64,000 nt of DNA from Rhodopirellula sp. P2 (lineage in GTDB: Bacteria; Planctomycetota; Planctomycetia; Pirellulales; Pirellulaceae). A program made the position numbers and the translations under genes. The notes beneath the pieces are model-generated. The model made no database searches, had not been told where the DNA came from, and was given only the letters and a program-made list of their open reading frames with translations. The DNA is taken from NCBI RefSeq assembly GCF_028768465.1, contig NZ_CP118225.1, positions 1,054,001 through 1,118,000 on the forward strand, given 5' to 3'. Of this stretch, positions 26,800 through 36,167 are shown piece after piece; positions within the stretch are counted from its first letter, which is position 1; each line of letters starts with the position of its first letter.

Positions 26800-27183
26800 T
26801 CAGGACTGGTTGTCACGCCAAGTCGGGCGTCGCCGGCGAGCTTTGGGGTGGTGGAACACCAGATCGAACGTCGCGTCGCGGGCGGACAGTTTTTTGCCGT
26901 CGGGACGATCCGTCGGTCGGAAGACTTTGGCACGCAGACGTTTGGTGTCATCGAATTGGTCATCGTCCAGTTCGAATTCGACGTAGGAGTCGACGTCGAA
27001 GGTCTCGCCGTTGCTGGCTTCCCACGCTTTGAAGTGGAAGAAGACATCTTCCCGGAAGTCGTCGGAATCGATGAAGCCATATTCGCCCTCGGGCTTGATG
27101 ACTTTGATTCGGCCCAAGCGGCGTTTCTGGATGCGAAACGGCTTTTCAGTGTCGTCGGAGTGGTCTGTTCGAGGTCGGTTCAT
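26800..27183 (-). CDS. Cold-shock-domain-like protein
   Basis: The 127-residue protein has a CSD-like stretch at about 22-90: LGRIKVIKPEGEYGFIDSDD followed by DVFFHFKAWE, corresponding to the RNP1/RNP2 motifs of cold-shock proteins (KGYGFI and VFVHF). A basic tail (HHPKARRRRPTWR) follows. It probably binds single-stranded RNA or DNA. It starts 4 nt after the AlgH-like gene's stop, so the two are likely one transcript. The domain is divergent, with an acidic N-terminus and an extended linker, so it may not be a classic cold-induced chaperone. Confidence 0.75.
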   Translation of the reverse strand: MNRPRTDHSDDTEKPFRIQKRRLGRIKVIKPEGEYGFIDSDDFREDVFFHFKAWEASNGETFDVDSYVEFELDDDQFDDTKRLRAKVFRPTDRPDGKKLSARDATFDLVFHHPKARRRRPTWRDNQS

Positions 27184-27187
27184 ACGC

Positions 27188-27913
27188 TCAGTTTAACTCG
27201 GCCGATCCAGGAACGTCAGTCGTATCCAGCCAACGAGCGACTGAATTTGCCGTGGCTCGACGGATCATGCGGGGCCACATCGTCGCATCATCGGCGTTCA
27301 GCACGTCCGAAGTGGCAGGAATTCGGTGCCAAATGCCCTGCTCAATCTCGTTTTCGAGTTGTTCAGCAGTCCAACCCAGGTGCCCCACGATCAAGCGGTA
27401 GGGAAGTTGATCGGACTTCAGCAACGCCTCCAGGTTTTCACGTTGTGCGGCGACGAAGATGCCCTCGCCCGTTTCGGCTTCTGCCAATTCACGGGTGGAG
27501 TGCACCGCGACAATCGGCCCTGAAAGCGGGCCGCCAAAGTGCAGCGGCGATCCATTGGAGAGCTTTCCCGCGATGAGTTGCTGGGTCAGTTGGTCCTTTT
27601 GATCGCCCGGAATCATCACCGCAGACGCCTCCGGATCGGGGATTTCGGGTGCATCCGGTTGCTGATCGACGACAGCATCCAGTTCGAGAGCCTCGCCCTT
27701 CTCTTCCGACTTCCACCGCGGAATTTTCGGCGTTTCACTGTCTTGGGCTTGGACCGCGATGGCACCCGCCATCGCTTGCATGGGGCGGTTGAGCATCAAC
27801 CCGATCGCGTGTTCCACATCTTCATGGACCAACAGGCAAACCGCTTGGTTGAGCGCGGTGCCATCGACCAATGTCGAGCTGACCAGCAAATCACCCGTTT
27901 GCACGTTTTGCAT
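27188..27913 (-). CDS. YqgE/AlgH family protein (DUF179)
   Basis: The chosen start is ATG 27913 (MQNVQTGDLLVSSTLVDGTA), which matches the usual beginning of the family; an upstream ATG at 28018 would add 35 unlikely residues. The 241-residue protein shows the DUF179 hallmarks: GDLLVSSTLVDG, AVCLLVHEDVEHAIGLMLNRP, LHFGGPLSGPIVAVHS, GIFVA, and RLIVGHLGWTAEQLENEIEQGIW near the C-terminus. An acidic insert at about 60-100 is longer than in E. coli YqgE. The family's molecular role is not established despite the AlgH name. It is probably co-transcribed with the downstream cold-shock-like gene. Confidence 0.9.
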   Translation of the reverse strand: MQNVQTGDLLVSSTLVDGTALNQAVCLLVHEDVEHAIGLMLNRPMQAMAGAIAVQAQDSETPKIPRWKSEEKGEALELDAVVDQQPDAPEIPDPEASAVMIPGDQKDQLTQQLIAGKLSNGSPLHFGGPLSGPIVAVHSTRELAEAETGEGIFVAAQRENLEALLKSDQLPYRLIVGHLGWTAEQLENEIEQGIWHRIPATSDVLNADDATMWPRMIRRATANSVARWLDTTDVPGSAELN

Positions 27914-28063
27914 TTGAATTCCGATTGGACAGGGAAGAGGGTGGTTGCCAAAAAGACAGTCACCCGTGAAGACTGCTAAGGAAATAGGCAAGCGGCGCGC
28001 CAAACGCGTTGTTGTCATCGCCTGAGTTCTCTAAAAGCCCCTGATTTCCGGTCTCAAACAGTT

Positions 28064-28735
28064 ATGAGCGATTTCATCCCACCCGCGATGGACCAGATGC
28101 GAAAAAACTATTCCTTGGGGGGGCTGCATGAAAAAGACGCCAAACGTGACCCCTTGGTTCAGTTTCAATGCTGGTTTGAAGAGGCTCTGGAGGATGTGCC
28201 CAGCTGGTTCGAACCCAACGCGATGACTTTGTCGACAAGCGATTCAGACGGCGAAATCACCAGCCGGATCGTTCTTTTGAAGGGCGTGGAGGAGAAAAAG
28301 TTCCTCTTCTACACCAATTACGACTCGACCAAGGGAACGCAAATGCGAGCCAACCCGCGAGTTTCGCTGTGCCTGTTCTGGCCACATTGCCAGCGTCAGG
28401 TCCGAATCCAAGGAACGGTGGACAAGGTTTCGCGAGAAATGTCGGAGAAGTACTTTCATTCCCGCCCCCGCGACAGCCAGCTTGGTGCGCACGTGAGTCA
28501 GCAGTCGGCGACCATCGAATCTCGCGACGCCTTGGAAGCCACACTGGACGAGCTGAAGGCTCGCTTTCCCGAGGGCACCCAGATCCCATTGCCCGAGAAC
28601 TGGGGCGGTTACGCGGTGACGCCAATGTCCTTTGAGTTCTGGCAAGGACGACCCAGTCGACTGCACGATCGGTTGGTTTACCAACGCGAAAACGCAGCCT
28701 CCGACGAATGGACGATCAAGCGTCTCTCGCCCTGA
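28064..28735 (+). CDS. pdxH: Pyridoxamine 5'-phosphate oxidase
   Basis: The 223-residue protein matches PdxH along its full length: MRKNYSLGGLHEKDAKRDPL at the N-terminus, NAMTLSTSDSDGEITSRIVL, FYTNYDSTKGTQMRANP, RQVRIQGTVDKVSREMSEKY, FHSRPRDSQLGAHVSQQS, and the C-terminal MSFEFWQGRPSRLHDRLVYQ, which binds FMN and substrate. The enzyme uses FMN and oxygen to convert pyridoxine or pyridoxamine 5'-phosphate to pyridoxal 5'-phosphate. It stands alone on the plus strand between minus-strand neighbours, 150 nt from the divergent algH-like start. Confidence 0.97.
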   Translation: MSDFIPPAMDQMRKNYSLGGLHEKDAKRDPLVQFQCWFEEALEDVPSWFEPNAMTLSTSDSDGEITSRIVLLKGVEEKKFLFYTNYDSTKGTQMRANPRVSLCLFWPHCQRQVRIQGTVDKVSREMSEKYFHSRPRDSQLGAHVSQQSATIESRDALEATLDELKARFPEGTQIPLPENWGGYAVTPMSFEFWQGRPSRLHDRLVYQRENAASDEWTIKRLSP

Positions 28736-28783
28736 GGCAAGCGAATTCTGGCGAATCCGGCTACTAGGAAGTCGAATGGCTGA

Positions 28784-29017
28784 TCATTGCTGACTCGACT
28801 GAGCCTGCTGGATTTGCAGAGTCGATGTCGCGTCTTCTGGAGCATCGTTCGGAGCGGGGGCACGAACGGTGATCGAAAGGTTGATCGATCGGTAAGTGCG
28901 GTTGAACTCTTCCACAAACGATTCGCGATGCGTTGGCGGCATCAGCAAGGGACCCTCGGCATGGTCGCCCAAGTACAGGATCGCATCGCCGGGAAGAGTC
29001 GCTCGCCAACTGCTCAT
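28784..29017 (-). CDS. Small hypothetical protein
   Basis: A 77-residue frame starts with ATG at 29017, overlapping the stop of the D-2-hydroxyacid dehydrogenase gene by 4 nt (ATGA). The sequence reads like a real soluble protein (AILYLGDHAEGPLLMPPTHR, FVEEFNRTYRSINLSITVRA) with a Gln/Ser-rich tail. I do not recognise a family. The translational-coupling arrangement is the main reason to accept it; length and lack of homology recognition keep confidence moderate. Confidence 0.5.
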   Translation of the reverse strand: MSSWRATLPGDAILYLGDHAEGPLLMPPTHRESFVEEFNRTYRSINLSITVRAPAPNDAPEDATSTLQIQQAQSSQQ

Positions 29018-30093
29018 GATTGCGATCGAACCCAGGCGGCGTGCGAGTCATGGGGATGAGGGAATCCGAGGTTCTTGTCGACTCGGTTGATGATCGTTTC
29101 GCCGTGAAAGTAACGTCGCAGATTGACGCAAGCCAGATCGTTGGAGTCATCCACTCGGCGAGCGGATTGAGCGCCGACGTGCGGCGTGATCAACACGTTC
29201 GGGTCGTCCCACAACGGGCTGTCTTCGGGCAACGGTTCGGTGTAGGTCACATCGACACCCGCACCCGCCAAGTGGCCGCTTTGCAGCGCGTTGACCAAGG
29301 CATCTTCGTCGAGCACTTGACCGCGAGCGACGTTGATCAGGTAGCCACCCGGTTTCATCGCGGCAATCTGTTCGGCGCCGATCCACTTGCGAGTCGATGA
29401 GTTCAATGGCAGCGTCAGGATCACGATGTCGCAAGCGGCGAACAAGTCATTGACGCGTTCGGCTGGCCACAGCGTTTCCACTTCGGGTGGGCAATCTTCG
29501 GGGTAGTAATCGGTCGCGATCAGACGAACGTCCCACGGTGCAAGCTTGGCGGCGATGGCGCGTCCGTTGCCGCCCAGTCCAACGATGCCGACGGTTTTGC
29601 CACGCAGGTCATCGGTGGGAAGCCGAATGAATTCGCGTTTCGGACGGGCTCGTTCAAACAGCCCGATGCGACGTAAAACGCCGAACAATAGCGCAAAGGT
29701 CTGCTCGGCGACTTGGGGTGCAAACAGCCCCGACGCACTGCTGACCATGATGTTCGGATTCGCGATCACGCCGGGAACAAGGCAGTGATCCAGCCCAGCG
29801 GCGCTGGATTGAATCCATCCCAAACGACCCGCCGCCAAGACGCGATCCCAATCCACCGGGACCTTGGCGTGCCCGATGAAGATGTCTGCGGTGGGAAGCA
29901 GTTCGTCGATGCGTTCCTGCCCTGCGTCCACGACTTCGACGTCGTGGTTCAGTTGGCAGTTCGGGTCCGCCTTCAAATCCGCGAGCGTTGCTTCGAGTTG
30001 CTCGATGTGTCGCGGCAGGGCGGGGTAGCACAAGACGACTCGGCGAACCGAGTCGATCTCATTGAGCGGCAATCGTTCACGCGGATGCGACAT
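29014..30093 (-). CDS. D-2-hydroxyacid dehydrogenase
   Basis: The 359-residue protein has the D-isomer dehydrogenase layout: a split catalytic domain and a central NAD-binding domain with [17 protein letters not shown] at about 172-188 and Asp202 binding the cosubstrate ribose. The substrate Arg is in [20 protein letters not shown], the Glu in [20 protein letters not shown] and the His in TPHVGAQS. It reduces 2-keto acids or oxidises 2-hydroxyacids; substrate is not deducible. The gene overlaps the end of the glucose-dehydrogenase-like gene by 17 nt, so the two are in one operon, followed by the small 77-residue frame. Confidence 0.9.
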   Translation of the reverse strand: MSHPRERLPLNEIDSVRRVVLCYPALPRHIEQLEATLADLKADPNCQLNHDVEVVDAGQERIDELLPTADIFIGHAKVPVDWDRVLAAGRLGWIQSSAAGLDHCLVPGVIANPNIMVSSASGLFAPQVAEQTFALLFGVLRRIGLFERARPKREFIRLPTDDLRGKTVGIVGLGGNGRAIAAKLAPWDVRLIATDYYPEDCPPEVETLWPAERVNDLFAACDIVILTLPLNSSTRKWIGAEQIAAMKPGGYLINVARGQVLDEDALVNALQSGHLAGAGVDVTYTEPLPEDSPLWDDPNVLITPHVGAQSARRVDDSNDLACVNLRRYFHGETIINRVDKNLGFPHPHDSHAAWVRSQS

Positions 30094-31180
30094 TGACGAA
30101 CACCTTCAAGGCATCTTTGTCTTCGACCAACAAACGCATCATCTCTTGGAAGTTGTCCAGGCCTTCGACCGGATTGGTCAGGATCTTTTCCAGTACACCA
30201 GGGAACATCATGTCGCCAAGTGCCAAGTCACGGATGCCCATTTCGAAGTGGCCGCGGTTGGCGTTGACGCTGCCGAGCAGAAGCTTGTTGCCGAGCACCC
30301 ATTCGATGTTGATCTTGTCCGAAGGAACTTCGGTCTTGCGTTCGCCACCGGTGATGCCGGTCCAAACCACAACGCCGTTGTGACCGATGTGTTCCATCGC
30401 TTCGAACGCCAGCGGGCTGAAGCCCGTTGCATCGACGATCAAATCGGGGCGACCGGTCTTGGCGACCAACTCCGACATGGATGTTTGCGCGGTGCTGACG
30501 TAGGTCGATTCCATTCCTTCGACAATTTCAGCTTTCAGGTTGGGAGCTTCTCCGCGGGCGAGCGTGAAGACTTCCAGTCCGCGAAGCTTCAGCACCAACG
30601 TGGTCAGCAAACCGATTTGTCCGGCACCCAGGACGTAAGCGACCTTGGGGTTCCAGACTTTCATCCGGCGTTGAGCTTCGTAGGCTTGGTGAACCGCTTT
30701 GGCGGCGCAGCTCATTGGTTCTTGCAACACGTGCAGGTGCTGCAGACCTTGTGGCACGCGAACGATGTATTCCTCTTCGTCGACGAAGTACTCGGTCAAG
30801 AAACCATGACGCAGATTGATCCCACGCTCGTAGTAGGTTTCTTCGCTGGTCATGTCGTTGGTGCCGATCAAGTCATAGATCGAATTCCCAGGACGGCGAA
30901 CCGTGGCGGTCACGAAGTCGCCCGGTTTGACTCGTTTGACGTTTTCGCCAACGGCTTCGACGACGCCAAAGCACTCGTGGCCGATGACCAAGTAATCGTC
31001 GCCATCGGGAGCGTTGCCGTACAACGCGTCATTGATTTCCCGGTCCGTCGCGTCGACGCCAACCTTCAAGACTTTGACCAGCACACCCAGGCCGTCGGCG
31101 ACTTGGTCGACCGATGGGCGAGCGATCTCTTGCATGTGAACACTGTTGGGAGTCCCTGGCCTGACCGCGACGGCTTTCAT
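30077..31180 (-). CDS. Zinc-dependent glucose dehydrogenase-like MDR protein
   Basis: The start is ATG 31180 ([11 protein letters not shown]); a GTG at 31192 would add four residues. The 367-residue medium-chain dehydrogenase has its first metal motif as GVDATDREI, with Asp43 where most alcohol dehydrogenases have Cys, then GHE (His68, Glu69), and [13 protein letters not shown]. The Rossmann motif is [20 protein letters not shown]. Asp in the first zinc position is, as I recall it, a feature of the Haloferax-type glucose dehydrogenase, so oxidation of glucose or another aldose to a lactone with NAD(P) is likely. It is the first gene of the unit with the D-2-hydroxyacid dehydrogenase, which starts inside its 3' end. 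Confidence 0.85.
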   Translation of the reverse strand: MKAVAVRPGTPNSVHMQEIARPSVDQVADGLGVLVKVLKVGVDATDREINDALYGNAPDGDDYLVIGHECFGVVEAVGENVKRVKPGDFVTATVRRPGNSIYDLIGTNDMTSEETYYERGINLRHGFLTEYFVDEEEYIVRVPQGLQHLHVLQEPMSCAAKAVHQAYEAQRRMKVWNPKVAYVLGAGQIGLLTTLVLKLRGLEVFTLARGEAPNLKAEIVEGMESTYVSTAQTSMSELVAKTGRPDLIVDATGFSPLAFEAMEHIGHNGVVVWTGITGGERKTEVPSDKINIEWVLGNKLLLGSVNANRGHFEMGIRDLALGDMMFPGVLEKILTNPVEGLDNFQEMMRLLVEDKDALKVFVNVASA

Positions 31181-31332
31181 CAAAAAATCCACTCATCTGG
31201 GGGTGTCGAAGAAAAATCGGAGGTCGGTTTCGACCCCACAATGGGTTTCGAAGACGAAATCGTCCCGAAACCGCCCAGATCGTAACGAGACGGCGAATTT
31301 CCTGTGAGGGGGTTCTCAATCTATTTTTCACA

Positions 31333-31343
31333 ACAACGGTTGT
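31333..31343. promoter_or_regulatory. Candidate SufR operator upstream of sufR
   Basis: ACAAC-G-GTTGT is a perfect 5-1-5 palindrome 31 nt before the sufR start; shifted by two bases it also reads CAAC-N4-GTTG. The published cyanobacterial SufR site is, as I recall, CAAC-N6-GTTG, so the half-sites agree but the spacing does not. The right half overlaps a possible -35 element (TTGTCA at 31340-31345), which would suit auto-repression. Confidence 0.4.
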
Positions 31344-31367
31344 CAAAAATCAAAGGATTGGAATACT
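31340..31367 (+). promoter_or_regulatory. Possible promoter of the suf operon
   Basis: TTGTCA at 31340-31345 and AATACT at 31362-31367 are spaced by 16 nt. Initiation about 7 nt downstream would fall on the ATG of sufR at 31374, so the transcript would be leaderless. The -10 match is only 4 of 6. Confidence 0.3.
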
Positions 31368-31373
31368 GGGTGT

Positions 31374-32219
31374 ATGGCAACGTCTTCTTCCACCTCTGAA
31401 TCGACTTCCGACCCGACGGGCGAGCGTCCTATTTCGGTGGTGACATCGCGGGCCCAAACGGCGGTCAACGCGGCGGTGGTTCGGAGTGTGGATCGGGAGT
31501 TGTTGCTGTGTCTTCGCAGTGGTGAACCGAAGGCGATTGGTGATTTGACAAAGCAATTGGGCGTGACCGCGACGGCGGTTCGACAACGTGTCGAACGGTT
31601 GCTCGAGGTTGGGTTGATCGCCCGAGAGAAAGTCGTCGCTGGTCGTGGTCGGCCGACCTACCACTACGTGTTGACGCCCGCTGGTTATCGCCGAGCGGGT
31701 GCTGACGCGACCGAATTGGCGGAGGCCATGTGGGCGGAGATCGTTGCAATTTCCGAAGAGGACACTCGCGAAAAATTGATTTCTGCGATCGCTTCTCGAT
31801 TGGGGCGTCAATTTGCCGCGGCATTGCAAGGCGATGTCGATGGTGTGGCGGTTCACGACGAAAACAAACCGGCGTGTTCCTGTCAGAAAAATGGCGGCGA
31901 CGAAGATACGTTCCAAGAACGAATGCAGCGATTGACGTCGATGCTGCAAACGAAGGAGATTTCCGCCTCCCTGATCGAGGTGACGTCTCAACTCGACGGT
32001 GTCCTTCCTGTTTTGGACATCGAGGCATGTCCGTATCCGAGTTTGACCGCTGCGGCGGGCGACCGGTCGATGTGCCGACTCGAAGAACAAATGTTGTCCG
32101 AAGCTTTGGGCGAAGACGTTCATCTGAGCAGTTGCCGGATGGATGGCGACTCGTGTTGCCAATTTTCGACCAAATCCGACAACGACACCAATTCAACCTC
32201 CAATTCCGAACCGGGTTGA
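31374..32219 (+). CDS. sufR: SufR-like transcriptional regulator
   Basis: The 281-residue protein has a winged-helix N-terminal domain (AIGDLTKQLGVTATAVRQRV, then GRGRPTYHYVLTPAGY) at about 58-105. A C-terminal half carries clustered cysteines: EACPYP, SMCRLEEQM, and SSCRMDGDSCCQF near the end. In SufR these cysteines hold an iron-sulfur cluster that controls repression of suf genes, and this gene lies 64 nt upstream of sufC on the same strand. An extra Cys-rich insert (ACSCQKNG, about 163-170) is not a known part of the family. It should repress the suf operon when clusters are plentiful. Confidence 0.88.
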   Translation: MATSSSTSESTSDPTGERPISVVTSRAQTAVNAAVVRSVDRELLLCLRSGEPKAIGDLTKQLGVTATAVRQRVERLLEVGLIAREKVVAGRGRPTYHYVLTPAGYRRAGADATELAEAMWAEIVAISEEDTREKLISAIASRLGRQFAAALQGDVDGVAVHDENKPACSCQKNGGDEDTFQERMQRLTSMLQTKEISASLIEVTSQLDGVLPVLDIEACPYPSLTAAAGDRSMCRLEEQMLSEALGEDVHLSSCRMDGDSCCQFSTKSDNDTNSTSNSEPG

Positions 32220-32283
32220 GAGCGCGTCTCTCACCGATCTCGCTATACGACCAACTGTTTTTCTCTTGAAGGCTTCTCTTGCC

Positions 32284-33099
32284 ATGAATCACATCCTGAA
32301 AATCGAAAACCTGCACGTTTCCGTCGGCGACAAACCGATTCTGCGTGGCGTGAACCTGACGATCAATCACGGCGAGACACACGCCTTGATGGGCCCCAAC
32401 GGCAGCGGCAAAAGCACGCTGGGTTTGGCGATCATGGGTCACCCCGGTTACACCGTGACCGACGGCAGCATCACGTTGGACGGCGAAGATGTCTTGGCGA
32501 TGGCACCCGACGAGCGTGCTCGGGCTGGCATCTTCATGGCGTTCCAACGCCCGATGGCGATCCCCGGCGTGAAGATGGCTGACTTCCTTCGGCACGCAAC
32601 GACCAACGTTCGCAACCCAGACCGCAAGGAAGGCGAAGAGCTGATTCCGATGCGAGAGTTCCGCAAGGAACTGAAGGAAAAGATGGCTCACCTGCGAATG
32701 GATGTCGAGTTCGCCCGCCGGTATGTCAACGATGGTTTTTCTGGCGGCGAAATGAAGCGAGCTGAGATCCTTCAACTCGCCATGCTGCAACCCAAATTCG
32801 CGGTCCTCGATGAAACGGACTCGGGCTTGGATGCCGACGCGGTGCGTTTGGCCAGCGAATCGATCGCTGACATCGGTCGCGAAAAGATGGGACTGTTGAT
32901 CATCACGCACCACGACAAGTTGTTGGTGCACAACCCACCGGAATACACGCACGTGATGCTCGGTGGCCGCCTGGTTGAAACTGGCGGCAAAGAATTGGCC
33001 GTGGAATTGCACGAGCATGGTTACGACCGAATTCGCAAGTCGTACCCCGAAGCCGAAGCCGTCAACCAAGAAATGTTGGCCGAAGAAACCGCGGTCTGA
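32284..33099 (+). CDS. sufC: Fe-S assembly ATPase SufC
   Basis: The start is ATG 32284 (MNHILKIENLHVSVGDKPIL). The 271-residue ABC ATPase has Walker A GPNGSGKS at about 39-46, the Q-loop in IFMAFQRPMAIPG, the signature FSGGEMKRAEILQLAML, Walker B FAVLDETDSGLDADAV and the switch His in IITHHDKLL. This is SufC, which powers the SufBCD scaffold that builds iron-sulfur clusters in the cytoplasm. It is the second gene of a sufR-sufC-sufB-sufD operon, 58 nt before sufB. Confidence 0.97.
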   Translation: MNHILKIENLHVSVGDKPILRGVNLTINHGETHALMGPNGSGKSTLGLAIMGHPGYTVTDGSITLDGEDVLAMAPDERARAGIFMAFQRPMAIPGVKMADFLRHATTNVRNPDRKEGEELIPMREFRKELKEKMAHLRMDVEFARRYVNDGFSGGEMKRAEILQLAMLQPKFAVLDETDSGLDADAVRLASESIADIGREKMGLLIITHHDKLLVHNPPEYTHVMLGGRLVETGGKELAVELHEHGYDRIRKSYPEAEAVNQEMLAEETAV

Positions 33100-33157
33100 T
33101 TGCCCGCGACGATTCCTACCAAGACAGATTCCACACCACGCCCACTGAGCTTTTACC

Positions 33158-34564
33158 ATGGCGACCGACGTCACTGAAAACGACCAAATCGGCGAAATCA
33201 ACAAGTACAACTTCCGCACCGAAACCACCGGTGTCTTCAAGGCCCAAAAAGGCCTGAACGCGGATGTTGTCAATCAAATTTCGGACATCAAGAACGAACC
33301 TGACTGGATGCGGGAATTCCGCTTGAAGTCATTGGCGGAGTTCGAATCACGCCCCATGCCCAAATGGGGTGGTGCGCTCGACTTGGATTTCCAAGACATC
33401 TACTACTATCTCAAGCCGACCGGACAGTCCGAGAAGTCTTGGGACGATGTTCCCCAAGAGATCAAAGACACTTTCGACAAGCTGGGCATTCCTGAAGCCG
33501 AGAAGAAATTCTTGGCCGGGGTGAAGGCTCAGTTCGAAAGCGAAGTCGTCTACGGTTCGTTGCAAGAAGACCTCGCCAAGCAAGGCGTGTTGTTCACCGA
33601 CACCGACGCTGCGGTTCGCGAACACCCCGAGCTGTTGCGAGAGTACTTCGGCAAGATCATTCCGCCGACCGACAACAAATTTGCCGCCCTCAACAGCGCG
33701 GTTTGGTCGGGCGGTTCATTCATCTATGTGCCACCTGGCGTGCAGATTGAATTCCCCTTGCAAGCGTATTTCCGTATCAATGCGGAAAGCATGGGCCAGT
33801 TCGAACGAACACTGATCATCGTCGATGAAGGTGCCAGCATTCACTACGTTGAGGGCTGCACCGCTCCGATGTACACCACCGAATCGTTGCACAGTGCGGT
33901 CGTGGAAGTGATCGTCAAAAAGGACGCTCGTTGTCGCTACACGACGATCCAAAACTGGGCCAACAACATCTACAACCTGGTCACCAAACGCGCTTATGCG
34001 TACCAGGACGCGACGATGGAGTGGGTCGACGGGAACCTCGGCAGCAAGCTGACGATGAAATACCCCGCCGTTCACATGATGGAACCCGGTGCTCGTGGCG
34101 AGATCCTTTCGATCGCCTTCTCATCGGCCGGTCAACACCAAGACGCGGGTGCCAAGTTGGTGCATGCGGCTCCGAACACGACGGGCCAGATCATCAGCAA
34201 ATCGATCAGCAAGAACGGCGGGCGCAGCAGCTACCGCGGTTTGGTTCGCGTTGAACCAGGGGCTCACAACAGCAAGAACAGCGTTGTCTGTGACGCGTTG
34301 ATCCTGGATCCCGAAAGCCGCAGCGACACGTACCCGTACATCGAAGTGGCGGAGCAAGATGTCCAGATCGGTCACGAAGCCAGCGTTTCGCGGATTGGCG
34401 AAGAGCAAATGTTTTATCTGCTCAGCCGTGGTCTGACCGAATCGGAAGCCAGCACCATGATCGTCAACGGCTTCATTGAGCCGCTCGTGAAAGAGCTGCC
34501 GATGGAATACGCCGTTGAGATGAATCGATTGATTCAACTGCAAATGGAAGGCAGCGTCGGCTGA
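33158..34564 (+). CDS. sufB: Fe-S assembly scaffold protein SufB
   Basis: The 468-residue protein matches SufB over its length: [96 protein letters not shown], the beta-helix core, then [15 protein letters not shown] containing the conserved Cys, [20 protein letters not shown] and [11 protein letters not shown]. SufB receives sulfur and, with SufC and SufD, forms the nascent Fe-S cluster. It follows sufC and precedes sufD; the 243-nt gap to sufD contains palindromic repeat B1. Confidence 0.98.
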   Translation: MATDVTENDQIGEINKYNFRTETTGVFKAQKGLNADVVNQISDIKNEPDWMREFRLKSLAEFESRPMPKWGGALDLDFQDIYYYLKPTGQSEKSWDDVPQEIKDTFDKLGIPEAEKKFLAGVKAQFESEVVYGSLQEDLAKQGVLFTDTDAAVREHPELLREYFGKIIPPTDNKFAALNSAVWSGGSFIYVPPGVQIEFPLQAYFRINAESMGQFERTLIIVDEGASIHYVEGCTAPMYTTESLHSAVVEVIVKKDARCRYTTIQNWANNIYNLVTKRAYAYQDATMEWVDGNLGSKLTMKYPAVHMMEPGARGEILSIAFSSAGQHQDAGAKLVHAAPNTTGQIISKSISKNGGRSSYRGLVRVEPGAHNSKNSVVCDALILDPESRSDTYPYIEVAEQDVQIGHEASVSRIGEEQMFYLLSRGLTESEASTMIVNGFIEPLVKELPMEYAVEMNRLIQLQMEGSVG

Positions 34565-34633
34565 TTCATCGCCGACCCGCCAACACTCGCCGCTCGCGAC
34601 TTTACTTGGTCGCACTTGAAAACGGCGCATTGA

Positions 34634-34690
34634 TAGCGGAAGGGCGCGAGCCCTCCGGTGACGCACCGGGCGGCTTGCGCCGCTCCGCTA
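34634..34690. repeat. Nested palindrome family B, copy B1
   Basis: An outer stem TAGCGGA (34634-34640) pairs with TCCGCTA (34684-34690). Inside lie two hairpins: AGGGC-GCGA-GCCCT and GCGGC-TTGC-GCCGC. Copy B2 at 38774-38833 is the same element inverted. It lies between sufB and sufD, 70 nt after the sufB stop. Confidence 0.88.
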
Positions 34691-34807
34691 AGACGATTTG
34701 TTGTACACCACACAACCTGTTGCTCGGCGGTGCCCTATCAAGAGCGTTTTCACCGAGCGACATTCCGTTTTTCAGCTACCGCAAAACACTCTTTTCATTT
34801 TTTCTCC

Positions 34808-36118
34808 ATGACCACCACCTCGACCCTCACTTTCGATGCCGCAGGCTTCGAAGCCTTTCTCGCATCGCGGAAAGATGAACCGCAATGGTTGACCGATCTG
34901 CGCCGAGAATCGTTTTCGCATGCAGATGCGATGGATTGGCCCGCTCGTCGTAGCGAAGAATGGATCCGCACGGACATTCGAACGTTCCAGATCAAAAAGT
35001 TCGCTCCGCCCGTGGAAGTTCCCGCTGGCGAAGTTCCCTCGGTTCACCAACTTCGCGATGGAGTCGAACCGGGCGGCGTTTTGGAAACGTTTGACAGCCA
35101 AGTGATATCCGAATCGCTCGACGAAGAACTGGCCGCCAAAGGTGTCATCTTTGGCAGCTTGGAACGTCTTTGCCGCGAGCAACCTGAGAAGGTTCGCCCG
35201 TTCCTGTACACGGTCGTTGATCCCGACCACGACAAGTTCGCTGCACTGCATGCGGCGTTCTGGTCCGGTGGTCAGTTCCTGTATGTGCCTCGCGGCGTTG
35301 TGATCGAAAAACCGATTTACCTCGGTTCGACCTTGAGCGACGGCGGAACCGACACGGCTCACACCTTGATCGTGTTGGAAGACGGCGCCGAAGCGACGGT
35401 TCTGCACGAGTGCAACAGCGTCAATTCAGAAGCCGCCGGTTTGCACATGGGTGCGGTCGAGTTGATCCAGAAACCCGGTTCGCATCTGCGGTACGTCAAC
35501 GTCCAAGAATGGGGCCACAAGACGTATCACTTCGCGCACCAACAAGCCACGATCGATCGCGATTCGCAGCTTCAATGGACCATCGCCGCGATGGGTTCCG
35601 GATTGTCCAAGGTCAACCAATCGGTCGACATGGTGGGTGCCGGAGCCAACTGCCAAGTCAACGGCGTGATGTTCACCGAAGGCCGCCAGCACTTGGCCTA
35701 CCACACCCAGCAATACCACCGGGCGCCAAACTGCCACAGCGACTTCTTGTACAAGTCCGCTCAGCAGGACAAGAGCCGCACGGTGTGGCGTGGGATGATC
35801 AAGGTCGACAAGATCGCTCAGAAGACCGACGGTTACCAACGCAACGACAACTTGGTCCTGTCGCATCACTCGCGAGCCGATTCGATTCCTGGACTGGAGA
35901 TCGAAGCCGATGACGTGCGTTGCACCCACGGCAGCACAACGGCGAAGGTTGACGAAGAACAAATCTTCTACGCTCGTTGCCGCGGCTTCACCCAGAAGGA
36001 AGCCACTCGCATGATCGTCAGCGGATTCTTCCAGCAGATCTTCGACCGGATCACGATCGAAAGCGTCCGCGACGCACTGGCCGCCGCGATCGCACGCCAA
36101 GTCCGCGAATACGAGTGA
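34808..36118 (+). CDS. sufD: Fe-S assembly protein SufD
   Basis: The start is ATG 34808 (MTTTSTLTFDAAGFEAFLAS). The frame is open another 150 nt upstream but that part covers the repeat-containing gap. The 436-residue protein shows SufD features: ARRSEEWIRTDIRTFQIKKF, FWSGGQFLYVPRGVVIEKPI, ATVLHECNSVNSEAAGLHMG, KSRTVWRGMIKVDKIAQKTD, LVLSHHSRADSIPGLEIEAD, DVRCTHGSTTAKVDEEQIFY. The His in CTHGST is the conserved cluster-assembly residue. It partners SufB and SufC. No sufS or sufU/E follows; the desulfurase must be elsewhere. Confidence 0.97.
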   Translation: MTTTSTLTFDAAGFEAFLASRKDEPQWLTDLRRESFSHADAMDWPARRSEEWIRTDIRTFQIKKFAPPVEVPAGEVPSVHQLRDGVEPGGVLETFDSQVISESLDEELAAKGVIFGSLERLCREQPEKVRPFLYTVVDPDHDKFAALHAAFWSGGQFLYVPRGVVIEKPIYLGSTLSDGGTDTAHTLIVLEDGAEATVLHECNSVNSEAAGLHMGAVELIQKPGSHLRYVNVQEWGHKTYHFAHQQATIDRDSQLQWTIAAMGSGLSKVNQSVDMVGAGANCQVNGVMFTEGRQHLAYHTQQYHRAPNCHSDFLYKSAQQDKSRTVWRGMIKVDKIAQKTDGYQRNDNLVLSHHSRADSIPGLEIEADDVRCTHGSTTAKVDEEQIFYARCRGFTQKEATRMIVSGFFQQIFDRITIESVRDALAAAIARQVREYE

Positions 36119-36167
36119 TCTCGTATTCAGAGTCAACTCGATTTGCGATTGAGACCGACGCGGTCTT

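Noticed and set aside
31465-33273. Long minus-strand frame opposite sufR and sufC
   Set aside because: It is antisense to two well-supported suf genes and has no recognisable domain.
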